A DNA stretch of 64,000 bases from Mesobacillus boroniphilus JCM 21738 (lineage in GTDB: Bacteria; Bacillota; Bacilli; Bacillales; Cytobacillaceae), in assembly GCF_000517385.1 (NCBI RefSeq), contig NZ_BAUW01000008.1, positions 1 to 64,000 of the forward strand, given 5' to 3'. Made by a program: the position numbers and the translations under genes. Positions 17,777 to 26,215 of the stretch are shown piece by piece (position 1 is the stretch's first letter; the number at the start of each line of letters is the position of its first letter). The notes beneath the pieces are model-generated. The model made no database searches, was not told the DNA's origin, and saw only the letters and a list, made by a program, of their open reading frames with translations.

Positions 17777-18395
17777 GTGAATTTCAGCTTACGTTTGCAT
17801 AAGGTGTTTTAGGGTCTCTGCTGTTTTTGTAACCCTCTCATGAGTAAACGCCTCTTAACCATTAAAAAGTAGTACCGCCAAATAAATGGCTGTTCCCCGC
17901 ATAATCATAGCGGATACCTTATTTATTACACCGCCTCCCGACTTGCGGACCAGATTGAATTAAGATTCTAAAAATCGTGGAAAAAGTGAGAATTACTGAC
18001 GAATTAATAAGCCGGGATCATAACAGATGGTATAACCGGGCTAAAGTTGAGTCAGTACCGACAACGATTATTTTCAAGTGCGCAAAATGATAGCGGAATA
18101 AGAAAAGCGCAAGCGCCTTGGTCAGCCCCGACAAGCGTTGGAGGGCCTGACAGTGAAGTCGTTCTTTGACTTCATTGGCAGGACCGAAACGTCTCGAGGA
18201 GCTAGGCGCTGAAGCTAGATACTAATCTAATTGGATAAATTTATACTTTCTCTAGTTAAAAAGGACTTAGAACACATTCACTCCCTTTACCCTTTTTAAT
18301 TTCCTCTGTATTTATTTCGACAAATCTTTGGAAAATCCTTGAAGAAATAAAAAAAGCGACCTTCTTTTCAGAAGAGCCGCTAGTTTTGCAAATCT
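17777..18395. other. Intergenic region without a gene
   Basis: About 620 bases. It contains repeat copy 2 (18097-18253) and, at 18350-18385, a hairpin (AGCGACC...AGAAGAGCCGCT) that probably terminates the methyltransferase gene. The remaining 320 bases contain several GC-rich inverted stretches, such as CATAGCGGATACC, but no reading frame worth calling. Confidence 0.5.
18097..18253 (+). repeat. Interspersed structured repeat, copy 2 (long form)
   Basis: Runs from AATAAGAAAAGCGCAAGCGC to TTATACTTTCT. The extra 3' block after GAAGCTAGATACTAATCTAA is shared only with copy 5. The left GCGCC..CAGCCCCGA pairs with the right GGAGCTAGGCGC, and GAAGTC/GACTTC forms an internal hairpin. Confidence 0.9.
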
Positions 18396-18995
18396 TTATT
18401 TTTCTAAAATTATCTGGATTACATGACCAGTACCGGTATGTAATTGACCTTCAATTCGTTCCTGTTCTCCGTAGAAGAAATGTACTACTTTAAATCCTTT
18501 CAGCCATTGTAACAGGTCTGCTGGATCGTAAAGCATATCGACTGTTTTTGGCCCGCCTGTTCCATAGTGGACCTGATCCTCGGAATATACTTCAAGCATG
18601 ACAATGCCACCTGGTTTAACAGCCGTTACTAATTTGTCAAACACAGCCTTTTGGTCCTGTTTAGCAAAATGGCCGAAAACCATGATCGCTGCGTCGAATT
18701 CAGCACTTGGGACTGAATCGTGAATTAAATCTTTCTGTTCAGTCTTGATCTTCACTCCATTGCTTTCAGCCAAGGCTTCAGTTTTCTTCAACCCATTCAA
18801 CGCATAGTCGTAAGCTGTGACATCTAGACCTTGTTTAGCAATGTAGACAGCATTCCTGCCTTCTCCTTCCGCGAAACATACAACTTTTTTTCTCCCCTTT
18901 TTCAGCCTATGTACCTGGCTCTTTATAAATAGGTTTGGTTCCTCACCGTATACATATTGTTCAGACCCAAAACGTTCATTCCATGGATTGCCCAT
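18396..18995 (-). CDS. Class I SAM-dependent methyltransferase
   Basis: 199 residues from ATG at 18995 behind AAGGAGGGGTGATAAA; earlier in-frame methionines lie across the divergent promoter. SAM-binding motif VVCFAEGEGRNAVYIA near residue 37, then DVTAYDYALNGLKK and FDAAIMVFGHF, and VKPGGIVMLEVYSED later. It is most like the TehB/thiopurine-type branch that methylates small thiols or metalloid oxyanions. It shares a divergent, inverted-repeat promoter with the selenoprotein-like thioredoxin gene, which makes a role with selenium or reactive sulfur attractive but unproved. Confidence 0.88.
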   Translation of the reverse strand: MGNPWNERFGSEQYVYGEEPNLFIKSQVHRLKKGRKKVVCFAEGEGRNAVYIAKQGLDVTAYDYALNGLKKTEALAESNGVKIKTEQKDLIHDSVPSAEFDAAIMVFGHFAKQDQKAVFDKLVTAVKPGGIVMLEVYSEDQVHYGTGGPKTVDMLYDPADLLQWLKGFKVVHFFYGEQERIEGQLHTGTGHVIQIILEK

Positions 18996-19014
18996 TTTAT
19001 CACCCCTCCTTATT

Positions 19015-19078
19015 ATACCCATTACCCTTTTTATAGTATGATTACTATGCTTAAGGCTATTCTTTTTTAAATGGGTAT
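19015..19078. promoter_or_regulatory. Divergent promoter region with nested inverted repeats
   Basis: ATACCCATT (19015-19023) and AATGGGTAT (19070-19078) form a 9-bp outer inverted repeat, so both divergent genes have the same AATGGGTAT-AATAAGGAGG type leader. In the centre lies the palindrome ATAGTATGATTACTAT (19033-19048). The layout suggests one regulator acting on the methyltransferase and thioredoxin-like genes. Confidence 0.6.
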
Positions 19079-19102
19079 CAATAAGATAAGGAGGTATATT
19101 CA

Positions 19103-19399
19103 ATGAGAGAATTAACGACAATGGATGAAGTTAAAAGTTTGATCGGTGACAAAGAATTAAGCTTTATTTATGTATTGACCGACAGCTGAAGTGTCTGCCA
19201 TGGCCTGCTTCCTCAGGTCGAGGAAGTGTTGAAAGATTTCCCTAAAATAGAAACCGGTGTAGTAAATGCGGGAAAGGTCGAAGAAATCGCAGGATTCTTA
19301 ATGGCATTCACCGTTCCCGTCCTTGTCCTCTATGCAGATGGACGTGAGTATTTAAGGGAAGCTCGGATTGTCCAGGTTGAAAAGTTAAGGAGGATATAA
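19103..19399 (+). CDS. Thioredoxin-like protein with U-x-x-C motif, probable selenoprotein (TGA = Sec29)
   Basis: ATG at 19103 behind AAGGAGGTA. The 98-residue frame has one internal TGA at 19187-19189, codon 29, in the context FIYVLTDS-(TGA)-SVCHGLLPQVEEVL. A thioredoxin active site is C-x-x-C at exactly this point, so the TGA replaces the attacking Cys and the second Cys (SVCH) is intact. The cis-Pro loop is also present (AFTVPVLVLYADGREY). Fold order is strand, helix, strand, strand as in short thioredoxins. A near-perfect SECIS hairpin follows. Read as Sec, this is a redox enzyme of UxxC type; read as stop, it would be a meaningless 28-residue peptide with a conserved downstream frame. 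Confidence 0.9.
19208..19226 (+). promoter_or_regulatory. Bacterial SECIS hairpin of the thioredoxin-like gene
   Basis: CTTCCTC and GAGGAAG form a perfect 7-bp stem around AGGTC. The AGGUC loop equals the core of the E. coli fdhF SECIS loop (AGGUCU) that SelB recognises. The loop is at +26 to +30 after the UGA, inside the range known for bacterial SECIS elements. Confidence 0.88.
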
Positions 19400-19435
19400 C
19401 TAAAATATACGAAGGTTTTTTCGGGGAATGATGGT

Positions 19436-19460
19436 GAGCTTGGGATTAACAAGCTCTTTT
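19436..19460 (+). terminator. Intrinsic terminator
   Basis: GAGCTTG and CAAGCTC around a seven-base loop followed by TTTT, 37 bases past the stop of the thioredoxin-like gene. Confidence 0.8.
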
Positions 19461-19655
19461 CTCATTCAATTAAGCCTGTTGTAATTAAGCTATTCATCCT
19501 CTATTATCTGAAAAATGAATCCACCCCTCCTTATTCCATAATTTCACATAAAAAAGAGTGTATTAAGTCCTATTGATTATGCAAACTAATCCATGGACCA
19601 ACGTCCTTTCATAAGGAGAAATAACATGAATATAGAAACGATAAGGAGTGGGATC

Positions 19656-20165
19656 ATGGGAATATTAAGCGGGAATCCTAAAGATGAACCAATGCATTAT
19701 GGTGAAGTATATGGCACGTGGAGCCATCTATCGATCAATCACGGACTTATTGCAGGATATCAGACATTCATCAATCATATTGGTGATGAGGACCTTAAAA
19801 AACTAGTTCAAGAAGCCATTGAAGCAATGCAGGAAGAAAACAAGCAGGTAGAGGAATTGCTAAAATCAAATGGAATTGGGCTTCCTCCTGCACCTCCAGA
19901 ACGCCCAGTTGCTCACCTAGAAGCTATCCCTCCAGGAGCAAGATTTAGTGACCCTGAAATTGCTGCAGCTGTTTCAAAGGATGTTGCGGAAGGATTGGTA
20001 GCTGCCAGCACAATGATTGGCCAATCCATCAGGGAAGATATTGCTGTAATGTATGGCCAGTTCCATATGGCTAAAGCACAATTCGGGGCTAAGATGCTGA
20101 AACTGAATAAAACAAAGGGATGGCTAATCCCTCCCCCATTGCAAGTTAAATCTTCAGAGAGTTAA
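19656..20165 (+). CDS. DUF3231 family protein
   Basis: 169 residues from the ATG at 19656, preceded by AAGGAG with 7-base spacing and matching the family's usual N-terminus MGILSGNPKDEPMHYGEVY. An upstream ATG at 19626 has its own AAGGAG and is a possible longer start. DUF3231 proteins are four-helix ferritin-like bundles found in Bacillaceae; the pattern is visible in WSHLSINHGLIAGYQTFINH and SIREDIAVMYGQFHMAK. Function unknown. It lies between the selenoprotein-like gene and selB but is followed by a strong terminator. Confidence 0.88.
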   Translation: MGILSGNPKDEPMHYGEVYGTWSHLSINHGLIAGYQTFINHIGDEDLKKLVQEAIEAMQEENKQVEELLKSNGIGLPPAPPERPVAHLEAIPPGARFSDPEIAAAVSKDVAEGLVAASTMIGQSIREDIAVMYGQFHMAKAQFGAKMLKLNKTKGWLIPPPLQVKSSES

Positions 20166-20198
20166 ATAATTTTATTATGTAAACAATTCTAAATTAAA

Positions 20199-20227
20199 AC
20201 AGCAGACCCTCGAGGGTCTGCTGTTTT
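20199..20227. terminator. Bidirectional terminator
   Basis: ACAGCAGACCCT and AGGGTCTGCTGT form a 12-bp stem with almost no loop beyond CG, followed by TTTTT on the plus strand. Confidence 0.9.
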
Positions 20228-20372
20228 TGATTGTTCATCGATTTCGTACGAAGGATACTCTCGTTCGGACAAAACCCCGTTGCATTCCTTCTAATTTGTC
20301 CGAAGCCTATACCCATGTTTAACTGTATTCAAGAACAGTACCGTTCAACAATCCATTTGTAACACTTCGGGA

Positions 20373-22255
20373 TTATTTCTTCCAAACCCTCTTGTTCTCG
20401 ACTCTCCTTGTATACCCAAGTGCATCGAGACGCTCCAGGAAAGGAATCATGTATTTCCGTGATAACTCCACTGCTTCCTTAGCCTGGGGAACCTCAAACT
20501 CATCCCTTGTATGTTTTCTTAGTCTCTCAACCGCATCCTCAAAATGAGCGCCGTACCAGGCATATTGATCATCTAACGGGACGATTTCCCCCTGATCCTC
20601 AAGGAAGCGTTTCATCTCAACTGCTATGGAGTCCGGTATGCCGGCATTTTTTATATAATCATTCAGGTAAGCAACCTTTAGGCCATCCGCCTTAAGTTCA
20701 TTAAGCATATTTTCTGTCCGCTTCACCCAGTTTTTCGGGACGTGAGGAACAAAGCTTGCCAGGTAAATATACTGTTCTTTCCGGAAAAATAAGCCCTTGT
20801 TGATGCCATTATCGATAATGAATTCAAGCAAAGTTTTAGAAAAAGATTTCTGAAGTGACTGTAGCAGCTCAGCTTTGTTCATTCCAGTTCGCATTGGATT
20901 TTCTTGATGGTAATCCTCAAGCCGGTCTTTGATATCTTCTTCAATGACTTCGACTACTGATACAAGAGCGTATTCCTTATTCGAAATGCGGACGAATTGT
21001 CCATCATTCAAATTGGTCAAAATCAACCCTTCATCAAGAGCAGTTCGTTTAATCAGTTCATCGATAGATAGACTTTTTGCTTCATATAAGGCTGCGTTGA
21101 TTCGTTCAATTGGTGTGCCTGCCTTCTTTTTCTCAAGCTCTTGTATTGTCTGCTGGCCAAATCGATATTTATTTCCACGCGGGTCTATTACCCAACCGCC
21201 GCCAATCGTTTCCTGAGGACTTGGCCGACGGACGATAAAACGGTCTCCACGCTTTGTAACGATTTTTTCATCAAGACGGAGCTGACAAAGGATTTCACCG
21301 TTGTCCTCTTTTAGTTCATTTCGGTCAAAAAAGACAATCCGGCCCATTACTTCGGCGGTACCGATATGGCACTTGATTAGAGTCCTTTGTTTCACCAAAT
21401 GCTCAAGGTCCTCAACCACCCTGATCGCGACATCAATTGTATTCGTTACGATAAAATGTTCAGAGGAAACAAGCACCTCTCCCCGTTCAAGATCATCTTT
21501 TGAAACACCCGATAGATTGATGGCTGCCCTCTGCCCCGCATAAGCCGACTTTGCTTGCTGATGATGTACCTGCAGCTGACGCGCTCTCACTTCAATTCCG
21601 GACGGAAAGACTTTTAAAAGCTGACCCTCTTCAACTGTCCCTTCATATACAGTACCCCTGACAACGGTACCTTGCCCTTTAACCGTAAATACCTGGTCAA
21701 TCGGGAGGCGGAAAGCACCTTTGGCGTCGCGCATTTCCTGCTCCTTCAGCGTTTCAATGATCATTTCTTTCAATTCATCGATCCCTTTTTTCGATAAGCT
21801 GTCAACCATCATGAATGGAGAGTTCTCAAAGACAGTTCCTTCAAGTTCACCTAAGATATCATCCTTGACAAGCTCAATGAATTCTTCTTCAACCCGGTCG
21901 ATTTTAGTGATTGCGATAATGCCGGAGCGGATCCCCAGGAATCCGAGAATATCCAGGTGTTCACGCGTCTGGGGCATGACCCCTTCGTCCGCTGCAACAA
22001 CAAGAACGACCAGGTCAATCCCTGTAACACCGGCTATCATTTGCCTGATAAAGCGCTCATGGCCTGGTACGTCAACGACTGAAATTTGCAGTTCTTCATC
22101 TTCATATAATGGCGCAAAGCAAGTTCAATCGAGATTTGCCGTTCTTTTTCTTCTTTTAGACGGTCGGTATCCACGTTCGTCAACGCTCGTGTCAATGATG
22201 TCTTCCCATGGTCAATATGTCCGGCCATCCCAATAGTAAAATACCTCTTGCTCAA
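20373..22255 (-). CDS. selB: Selenocysteine-specific elongation factor SelB, one frameshift
   Basis: A GTPase that brings selenocysteyl-tRNA to UGA codons marked by a SECIS hairpin. TTG start at 22255 behind GAAGGTG. GTPase motifs: [18 protein letters not shown] (G1), [14 protein letters not shown] (G3), ITKID (G4). Domains 2-3 follow ([20 protein letters not shown]), then the long C-terminal winged-helix array that reads the SECIS ([40 protein letters not shown]), which separates SelB from EF-Tu. The frame breaks near 22115; restoring a T to TTT ([19 protein letters not shown]) gives 627 residues, the normal length. selA, selD and tRNA-Sec are not in the window. Confidence 0.95.
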
Positions 22256-22444
22256 ATGCTGACACCTTCTTTTTATATGTAAGCTTAATCAAAATCTCTC
22301 CATCTTCCATAAGCTTGTCCGGGATCGGGAGAACAAAATTAAACATGTAAAAGTAAATATTATTGCCTAAAAAGCAATGTTTATAAAACCACTCTAACTT
22401 TTATGCGATGATTGTTCAAGCGGAGAAAATGAGAACAATTCACT

Positions 22445-23251
22445 TCAGTTGCCCCTCATAGCTCCAATTGCACCGCTGAATTCCCCGTTTCGCAGAAAAA
22501 TTGGTTCAATACCGGACATTTTACAATAAAGCTTGAGGCTGGATTGCAAAGGCTCATTGCCTGTCAAAGTACTGCCGATAAAAACTGTTTTCTTTATATC
22601 GTGAAGGGCAGCTGTTTGAACAGTTAAAAGCGTAATGGTTTCCGCAATCATATTTATAACTGACGCCATTTGGTCAGACGGTGAACTGATATCTTTTACC
22701 GCTGACTTTGCAAAGTTGCTCGCAGTTAAATTACCTGGAATCGGTGGTTCTTCAGGATCATAGATATCTTTAACCAACAGGTCTACATTTCCCCTTTTCC
22801 CTTTTTGGGACATGTTGACCAATTTTGAAAAATCATTTGACTCAGCAAGGATTTTGCCTATTCCCATGAATGTACCTCCGCCGACGCCGCTGCCTAGAAC
22901 CCTGTCATAATGTTCATCTTCAATTGTAAACCAGGAAGTGCCTGTCCCGATATTAATCAAAAGGAACTTTTCATGAATAGTCCTGCCTTCCTCCATCATC
23001 AAATACTTTGCCCCTTTACATGCAGCGGTAAATTCATCAACAATCTTTGCTTCGGGAAAGTATTCTGCTTTAAATCTCCCTGCTCTGCCACCAGTCAGGG
23101 TGATCGTTTTATTCAAAGAAATCATTCTTAGCCACCCAATGGCAGCATTTGCTTCATGTATGCTATGCTTTCGAAAATGCATTCTGTTTTTTTCTTCATA
23201 AGCTATTTTTATTAAAGACCCGCCCGCGTCTATACCAATAGAATTATTCAT
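22445..23251 (-). CDS. coaW: Type II pantothenate kinase
   Basis: 268 residues, ATG at 23251 behind AGGAGGCAACG. Phosphorylates pantothenate, the first step of CoA synthesis. ASKHA-fold motifs: MNNSIGIDAGGSLIKIAYEE (phosphate 1), LLINIGTGTSWFTI and DRVLGSGVGGGTFMGIGKIL (phosphate 2), KKTVFIGSTLTGN (adenosine). This is the feedback-resistant, Staphylococcus-type PanK common in bacilli. It stands alone; the CoA link to the neighbouring acyl-CoA genes may be chance. Confidence 0.95.
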   Translation of the reverse strand: MNNSIGIDAGGSLIKIAYEEKNRMHFRKHSIHEANAAIGWLRMISLNKTITLTGGRAGRFKAEYFPEAKIVDEFTAACKGAKYLMMEEGRTIHEKFLLINIGTGTSWFTIEDEHYDRVLGSGVGGGTFMGIGKILAESNDFSKLVNMSQKGKRGNVDLLVKDIYDPEEPPIPGNLTASNFAKSAVKDISSPSDQMASVINMIAETITLLTVQTAALHDIKKTVFIGSTLTGNEPLQSSLKLYCKMSGIEPIFLRNGEFSGAIGAMRGN

Positions 23252-23333
23252 TCGTTGCCTCCTTTACATGAAAATCATTAAAACATTCATTTACTTCTAT
23301 TGTAAGTCTCAGGAAAACTTGAAAGCAACGGAA

Positions 23334-23362
23334 AAGCGGCAATTCAGTTTAAACTGCCGCTT
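23334..23362 (-). terminator. Terminator-like hairpin after the substrate-binding protein gene
   Basis: AAGCGGCA and TGCCGCTT form the stem. It lies about 95 bases past the livJ-like stop; there is no T-run, so efficiency is uncertain. Confidence 0.55.
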
Positions 23363-23457
23363 CCTGGCCGATCACAAAGTCTGATTGGCTTATGACTTTT
23401 GCAGTTAGGCCATTAGGTTGGCCACTTTCTTAATATTCGCCCCCTAGTGATTTCCTT

Positions 23458-24660
23458 CTAATCAGCCTTAATCGGAACGACTTCCCCATCTTCTATCGCT
23501 GCAACGATCAGCTCGGCTTCAAATCCGCCATTCGGATCAATTTTTGGAATGACATAAACTTTTTTGTCTTCTGGCAGATTATCCAGACCATCCTGCATGT
23601 GGCTCATGATTTTTTCAGGATCATCGACTGAACCTGCAGCTTTTATCGCTTCAGCGAAAACATACATGGCGATATAATTCAAGCCAGCTTCTGAACCTGG
23701 GTCCTCATTATATTTCGCACGATAATTCTTCACAAATTCTGGAATTCCAGGACTGTCAGAATTAACAAGCGGCATTACTCCAATCGCCCCATTAAGGACG
23801 TCATAACTGCCTGTAACTTTCTTCATTTCATCGAACTTTGCCTGGTCCATGACAATGAATCCGCCTTTGAAGCCTAGTTCTCTCGCCTGTTTGGCAACTT
23901 TTGCGGTTGGCTCGGACGGTCCTCCGATAAACAATACATCAGGCTTCTCCTTCAGGGCATTGGTTATGATAGTGAAGAAATCAGTATCTTTTGCGAAGTC
24001 AATAGAAGAGTTATACACTACTTCTCCGCCTGCTTCTTCCCAATGAGGCTGCAGCTTTTCTGCCCAGTCCTTACCGTATTGTGAGGCAGTCGGCAGGAAA
24101 GCGATTTTCTTGCCGAATTTCTCCATTGAATAATTTGTGAATGGCTCAAGATAACCATCATAACGAGGAGGGATTCTGACTGTTAATTTATTGCCGCCTT
24201 CCGTTACCTTAGGTTCACTGGTGTAGGCGCCAATAATGAATTTTTCCTGCTGGTTAAACACCTGCATGGCTGCTACTCCACCACTGTGCGGTGTGAAAAT
24301 GATCGGTGTTTTGTTCTCCTGCATCAGTCTCTTTGCGTTCCCTCCCGCTTCATTTGGCAAATATTTATCATCCAGGGATACAATGTTCAATTTATACTTC
24401 TTTCCATTTACCTCAACTCCGCCGGCTTTGTTAATCTCTTCGGCTGCCATTTGTACACCGTTCAATGTCCGTTCTCCGTAAAAGGCTGCCGGTCCGCTTA
24501 ACGGTCCTGTGTATCCAATATTAATCGTTCCTTCTCCTGGTACGGCTTTAGAATCCGTTCCTCCCGTATCCGTTTTTTCAGAGCTGTTGCAAGCGGCAAG
24601 GCTGAAAATCAAAGCAAACATTATACTTAAGACTGCTAGCAGTTTAGACTTCTTCTTCAT
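23458..24660 (-). CDS. livJ: ABC importer substrate-binding lipoprotein (LivJ-like)
   Basis: 400 residues, ATG at 24660 behind AAGGGGGAAA. A lipoprotein signal with lipobox SLAAC near residue 24 anchors it outside the membrane. The periplasmic-binding type I pattern follows: INIGYTGPLSGPAAFYGERT, EINKAGGVEVNGKKY, VSLDDKYLPNEAGGNAKRLM, DVLFIGGPSEPTAKVAKQA. This is the branched-chain amino-acid/amide family, also used for aromatic and other carboxylic acids. It is the last gene of the Liv cassette, which directly follows an acyl-CoA ligase, so an organic acid is likelier than an amino acid. Confidence 0.93.
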   Translation of the reverse strand: MKKKSKLLAVLSIMFALIFSLAACNSSEKTDTGGTDSKAVPGEGTINIGYTGPLSGPAAFYGERTLNGVQMAAEEINKAGGVEVNGKKYKLNIVSLDDKYLPNEAGGNAKRLMQENKTPIIFTPHSGGVAAMQVFNQQEKFIIGAYTSEPKVTEGGNKLTVRIPPRYDGYLEPFTNYSMEKFGKKIAFLPTASQYGKDWAEKLQPHWEEAGGEVVYNSSIDFAKDTDFFTIITNALKEKPDVLFIGGPSEPTAKVAKQARELGFKGGFIVMDQAKFDEMKKVTGSYDVLNGAIGVMPLVNSDSPGIPEFVKNYRAKYNEDPGSEAGLNYIAMYVFAEAIKAAGSVDDPEKIMSHMQDGLDNLPEDKKVYVIPKIDPNGGFEAELIVAAIEDGEVVPIKAD

Positions 24661-24748
24661 TTGCTTTCCCCCTTAATTTGTTTTCTTAATATTCAGAAAT
24701 ATAATTTTAAACCGCTCCGCAACCACCTCCCTAAAGACAGAAGTTGTT

Positions 24749-25462
24749 TTAAGCACCTATATAAGCTTTCTTAATCTCATCATTCGCGAATAGTTCTTCT
24801 GAAGTACCTTCCAGCACAACTTCCCCGTTTTCAAACACATAGCCTTTATCAGCAATCCTCAAGGCAGCATTCGCATTTTGTTCTGCAAGGAGGATCGTGG
24901 TTCCTTCGCGATTGATGGTTTTGATCACTTCAAACATCTGCTCTACAATCAGAGGAGCTAACCCGATGGAAGGTTCATCGAGAAGCATCAGCTTCGGTTT
25001 AGCCATGAGTGCTCTGCCAATCGCAAGCATTTGCTGCTGTCCTCCACTCAGTTGTCCAGCCATATCATCTTGCTTCTCTTCTAAAATAGGGAAAAGATCG
25101 AATACGTGCTTCATAGATTCCTTTACCCCTTTTTTATTCTTTCTGCGGACATAGGCTCCCATCTTCAAATTCTCTTCCACTGTCATTGAAGGGAAGAGTT
25201 TACGCCCTTCCGCACACTGGACAATGCCTGACTGGACAATTTTATCTGGGGAGCGTTTGTTAAGGGTTTCGCCTTCAAATTCGATACTTCCTGAAGACGC
25301 TTTGTTCAGCCCGCTAATCGTTTTGAATATGGTGCTTTTCCCTGCTCCGTTTGCCCCAAGCAAAACAACGATTTGACCAGGAGAGACCTCTAGATTTACA
25401 TTATGGACAGCTGTGAAGCTTCCGTATTTTACTGAAACGTCCTGCAGTTTAAGCAATTGCAC
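24749..25462 (-). CDS. livF: ABC importer ATP-binding protein LivF-like
   Basis: 237 residues. GTG start at 25462 overlaps livG by 14 bases; a TTG six bases on has better spacing to GGGAGG. Walker A GANGAGKSTIFK, signature LSGGQQQMLAIGRAL, Walker B KLMLLDEPSIGLAP, and H-loop region ILLAEQNANAALRIAD. The LivF branch is indicated by VAEGRKLFPSMTVEENL-type motif (here CAEGRKLFPSMTVEENLKMG). Forms a dimer with the LivG-like subunit. Confidence 0.94.
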   Translation of the reverse strand: MQLLKLQDVSVKYGSFTAVHNVNLEVSPGQIVVLLGANGAGKSTIFKTISGLNKASSGSIEFEGETLNKRSPDKIVQSGIVQCAEGRKLFPSMTVEENLKMGAYVRRKNKKGVKESMKHVFDLFPILEEKQDDMAGQLSGGQQQMLAIGRALMAKPKLMLLDEPSIGLAPLIVEQMFEVIKTINREGTTILLAEQNANAALRIADKGYVFENGEVVLEGTSEELFANDEIKKAYIGA

Positions 25463-26213
25463 TCCCTCCCAGGTAAGCCTTGATGACAGCGGGATTATTC
25501 TGGATTTCTTCAGCAGTACCCTCTGCGATTTTCTCTCCGTAGTTGAGAACCATGATTTTGTCTGCCAGCTTCATGATCATTTGCATTTTGTGTTCAATCA
25601 GACAGACAGTAATCCCACTATCAACCATTTTATTCATTAATTCTGCCAAACCCTCTGTTTCATCCGGATTGACGCCAGCTGCAGGCTCATCAAGAAATAT
25701 GATTTCTGGTTCAGTCGCCAAAGCCAGCGCAAAGGCCGTCCGTTTTTTCTCTTCCTGAGTCAGGCTGCCAACCAATTTCCCGGCAACCTTTTCCAACCCG
25801 GTAAATCGAATCACTTCGAGAGCTTTTTCATGGCATTGATCTTCTTCTCTTCTCAACCTCTTTGTTCTTAAAATAGCGTCCAGTAAATTGGACCTTGTTC
25901 TTAATCTGTGTCCGACGACCACGTTGTCAAGGACAGTTGACTGTTCAAACAGATTGGTAGTTTGAAAGGTGCGTGCAATTCCCATCTCAGCGATTTTATT
26001 TGGAGGCATATTGGTGATATCCTGACCTTTCAGTATAATGCTGCCTGAGCTCGGAGGGTGGAAGCCGCTTATCAAATTGAAAAACGTTGACTTGCCAGCG
26101 CCATTAGGACCGATGATGGCATTGATCTTACCCTTTTCAATTGTAAAATCAACGTTATGAACTGCTGTTAAACCGCCAAATTTCTTCGTTAAATTCTTAG
26201 TTTCAAGGAACAT
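25449..26213 (-). CDS. livG: ABC importer ATP-binding protein LivG-like
   Basis: 254 residues, ATG at 26213 two bases after the livM-like stop. Walker A GPNGAGKSTFFNLISG, ARTFQTTNLFEQSTVLDNVV (typical of LivG), Walker B IIFLDEPAAGVNPDET, H-loop CLIEHKMQMIMKLAD. The signature loop reads VGSLTQEEKKRTAFALALA, where LSGGQQ is expected; this divergence from the usual LSxGxQ is worth noting, though similar variants occur in LivG relatives. Confidence 0.93.
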   Translation of the reverse strand: MFLETKNLTKKFGGLTAVHNVDFTIEKGKINAIIGPNGAGKSTFFNLISGFHPPSSGSIILKGQDITNMPPNKIAEMGIARTFQTTNLFEQSTVLDNVVVGHRLRTRSNLLDAILRTKRLRREEDQCHEKALEVIRFTGLEKVAGKLVGSLTQEEKKRTAFALALATEPEIIFLDEPAAGVNPDETEGLAELMNKMVDSGITVCLIEHKMQMIMKLADKIMVLNYGEKIAEGTAEEIQNNPAVIKAYLGGSAIA

Positions 26214-26215
26214 TC

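Noticed and set aside
20230-20330. Possible tRNA-Sec gene next to selB
   Set aside because: TTCGGACAAA and TTTTGTCCGAA form a long hairpin, but there is no GGTTCGANTCC T-arm, no anticodon loop with TCA and no 8-bp acceptor stem.
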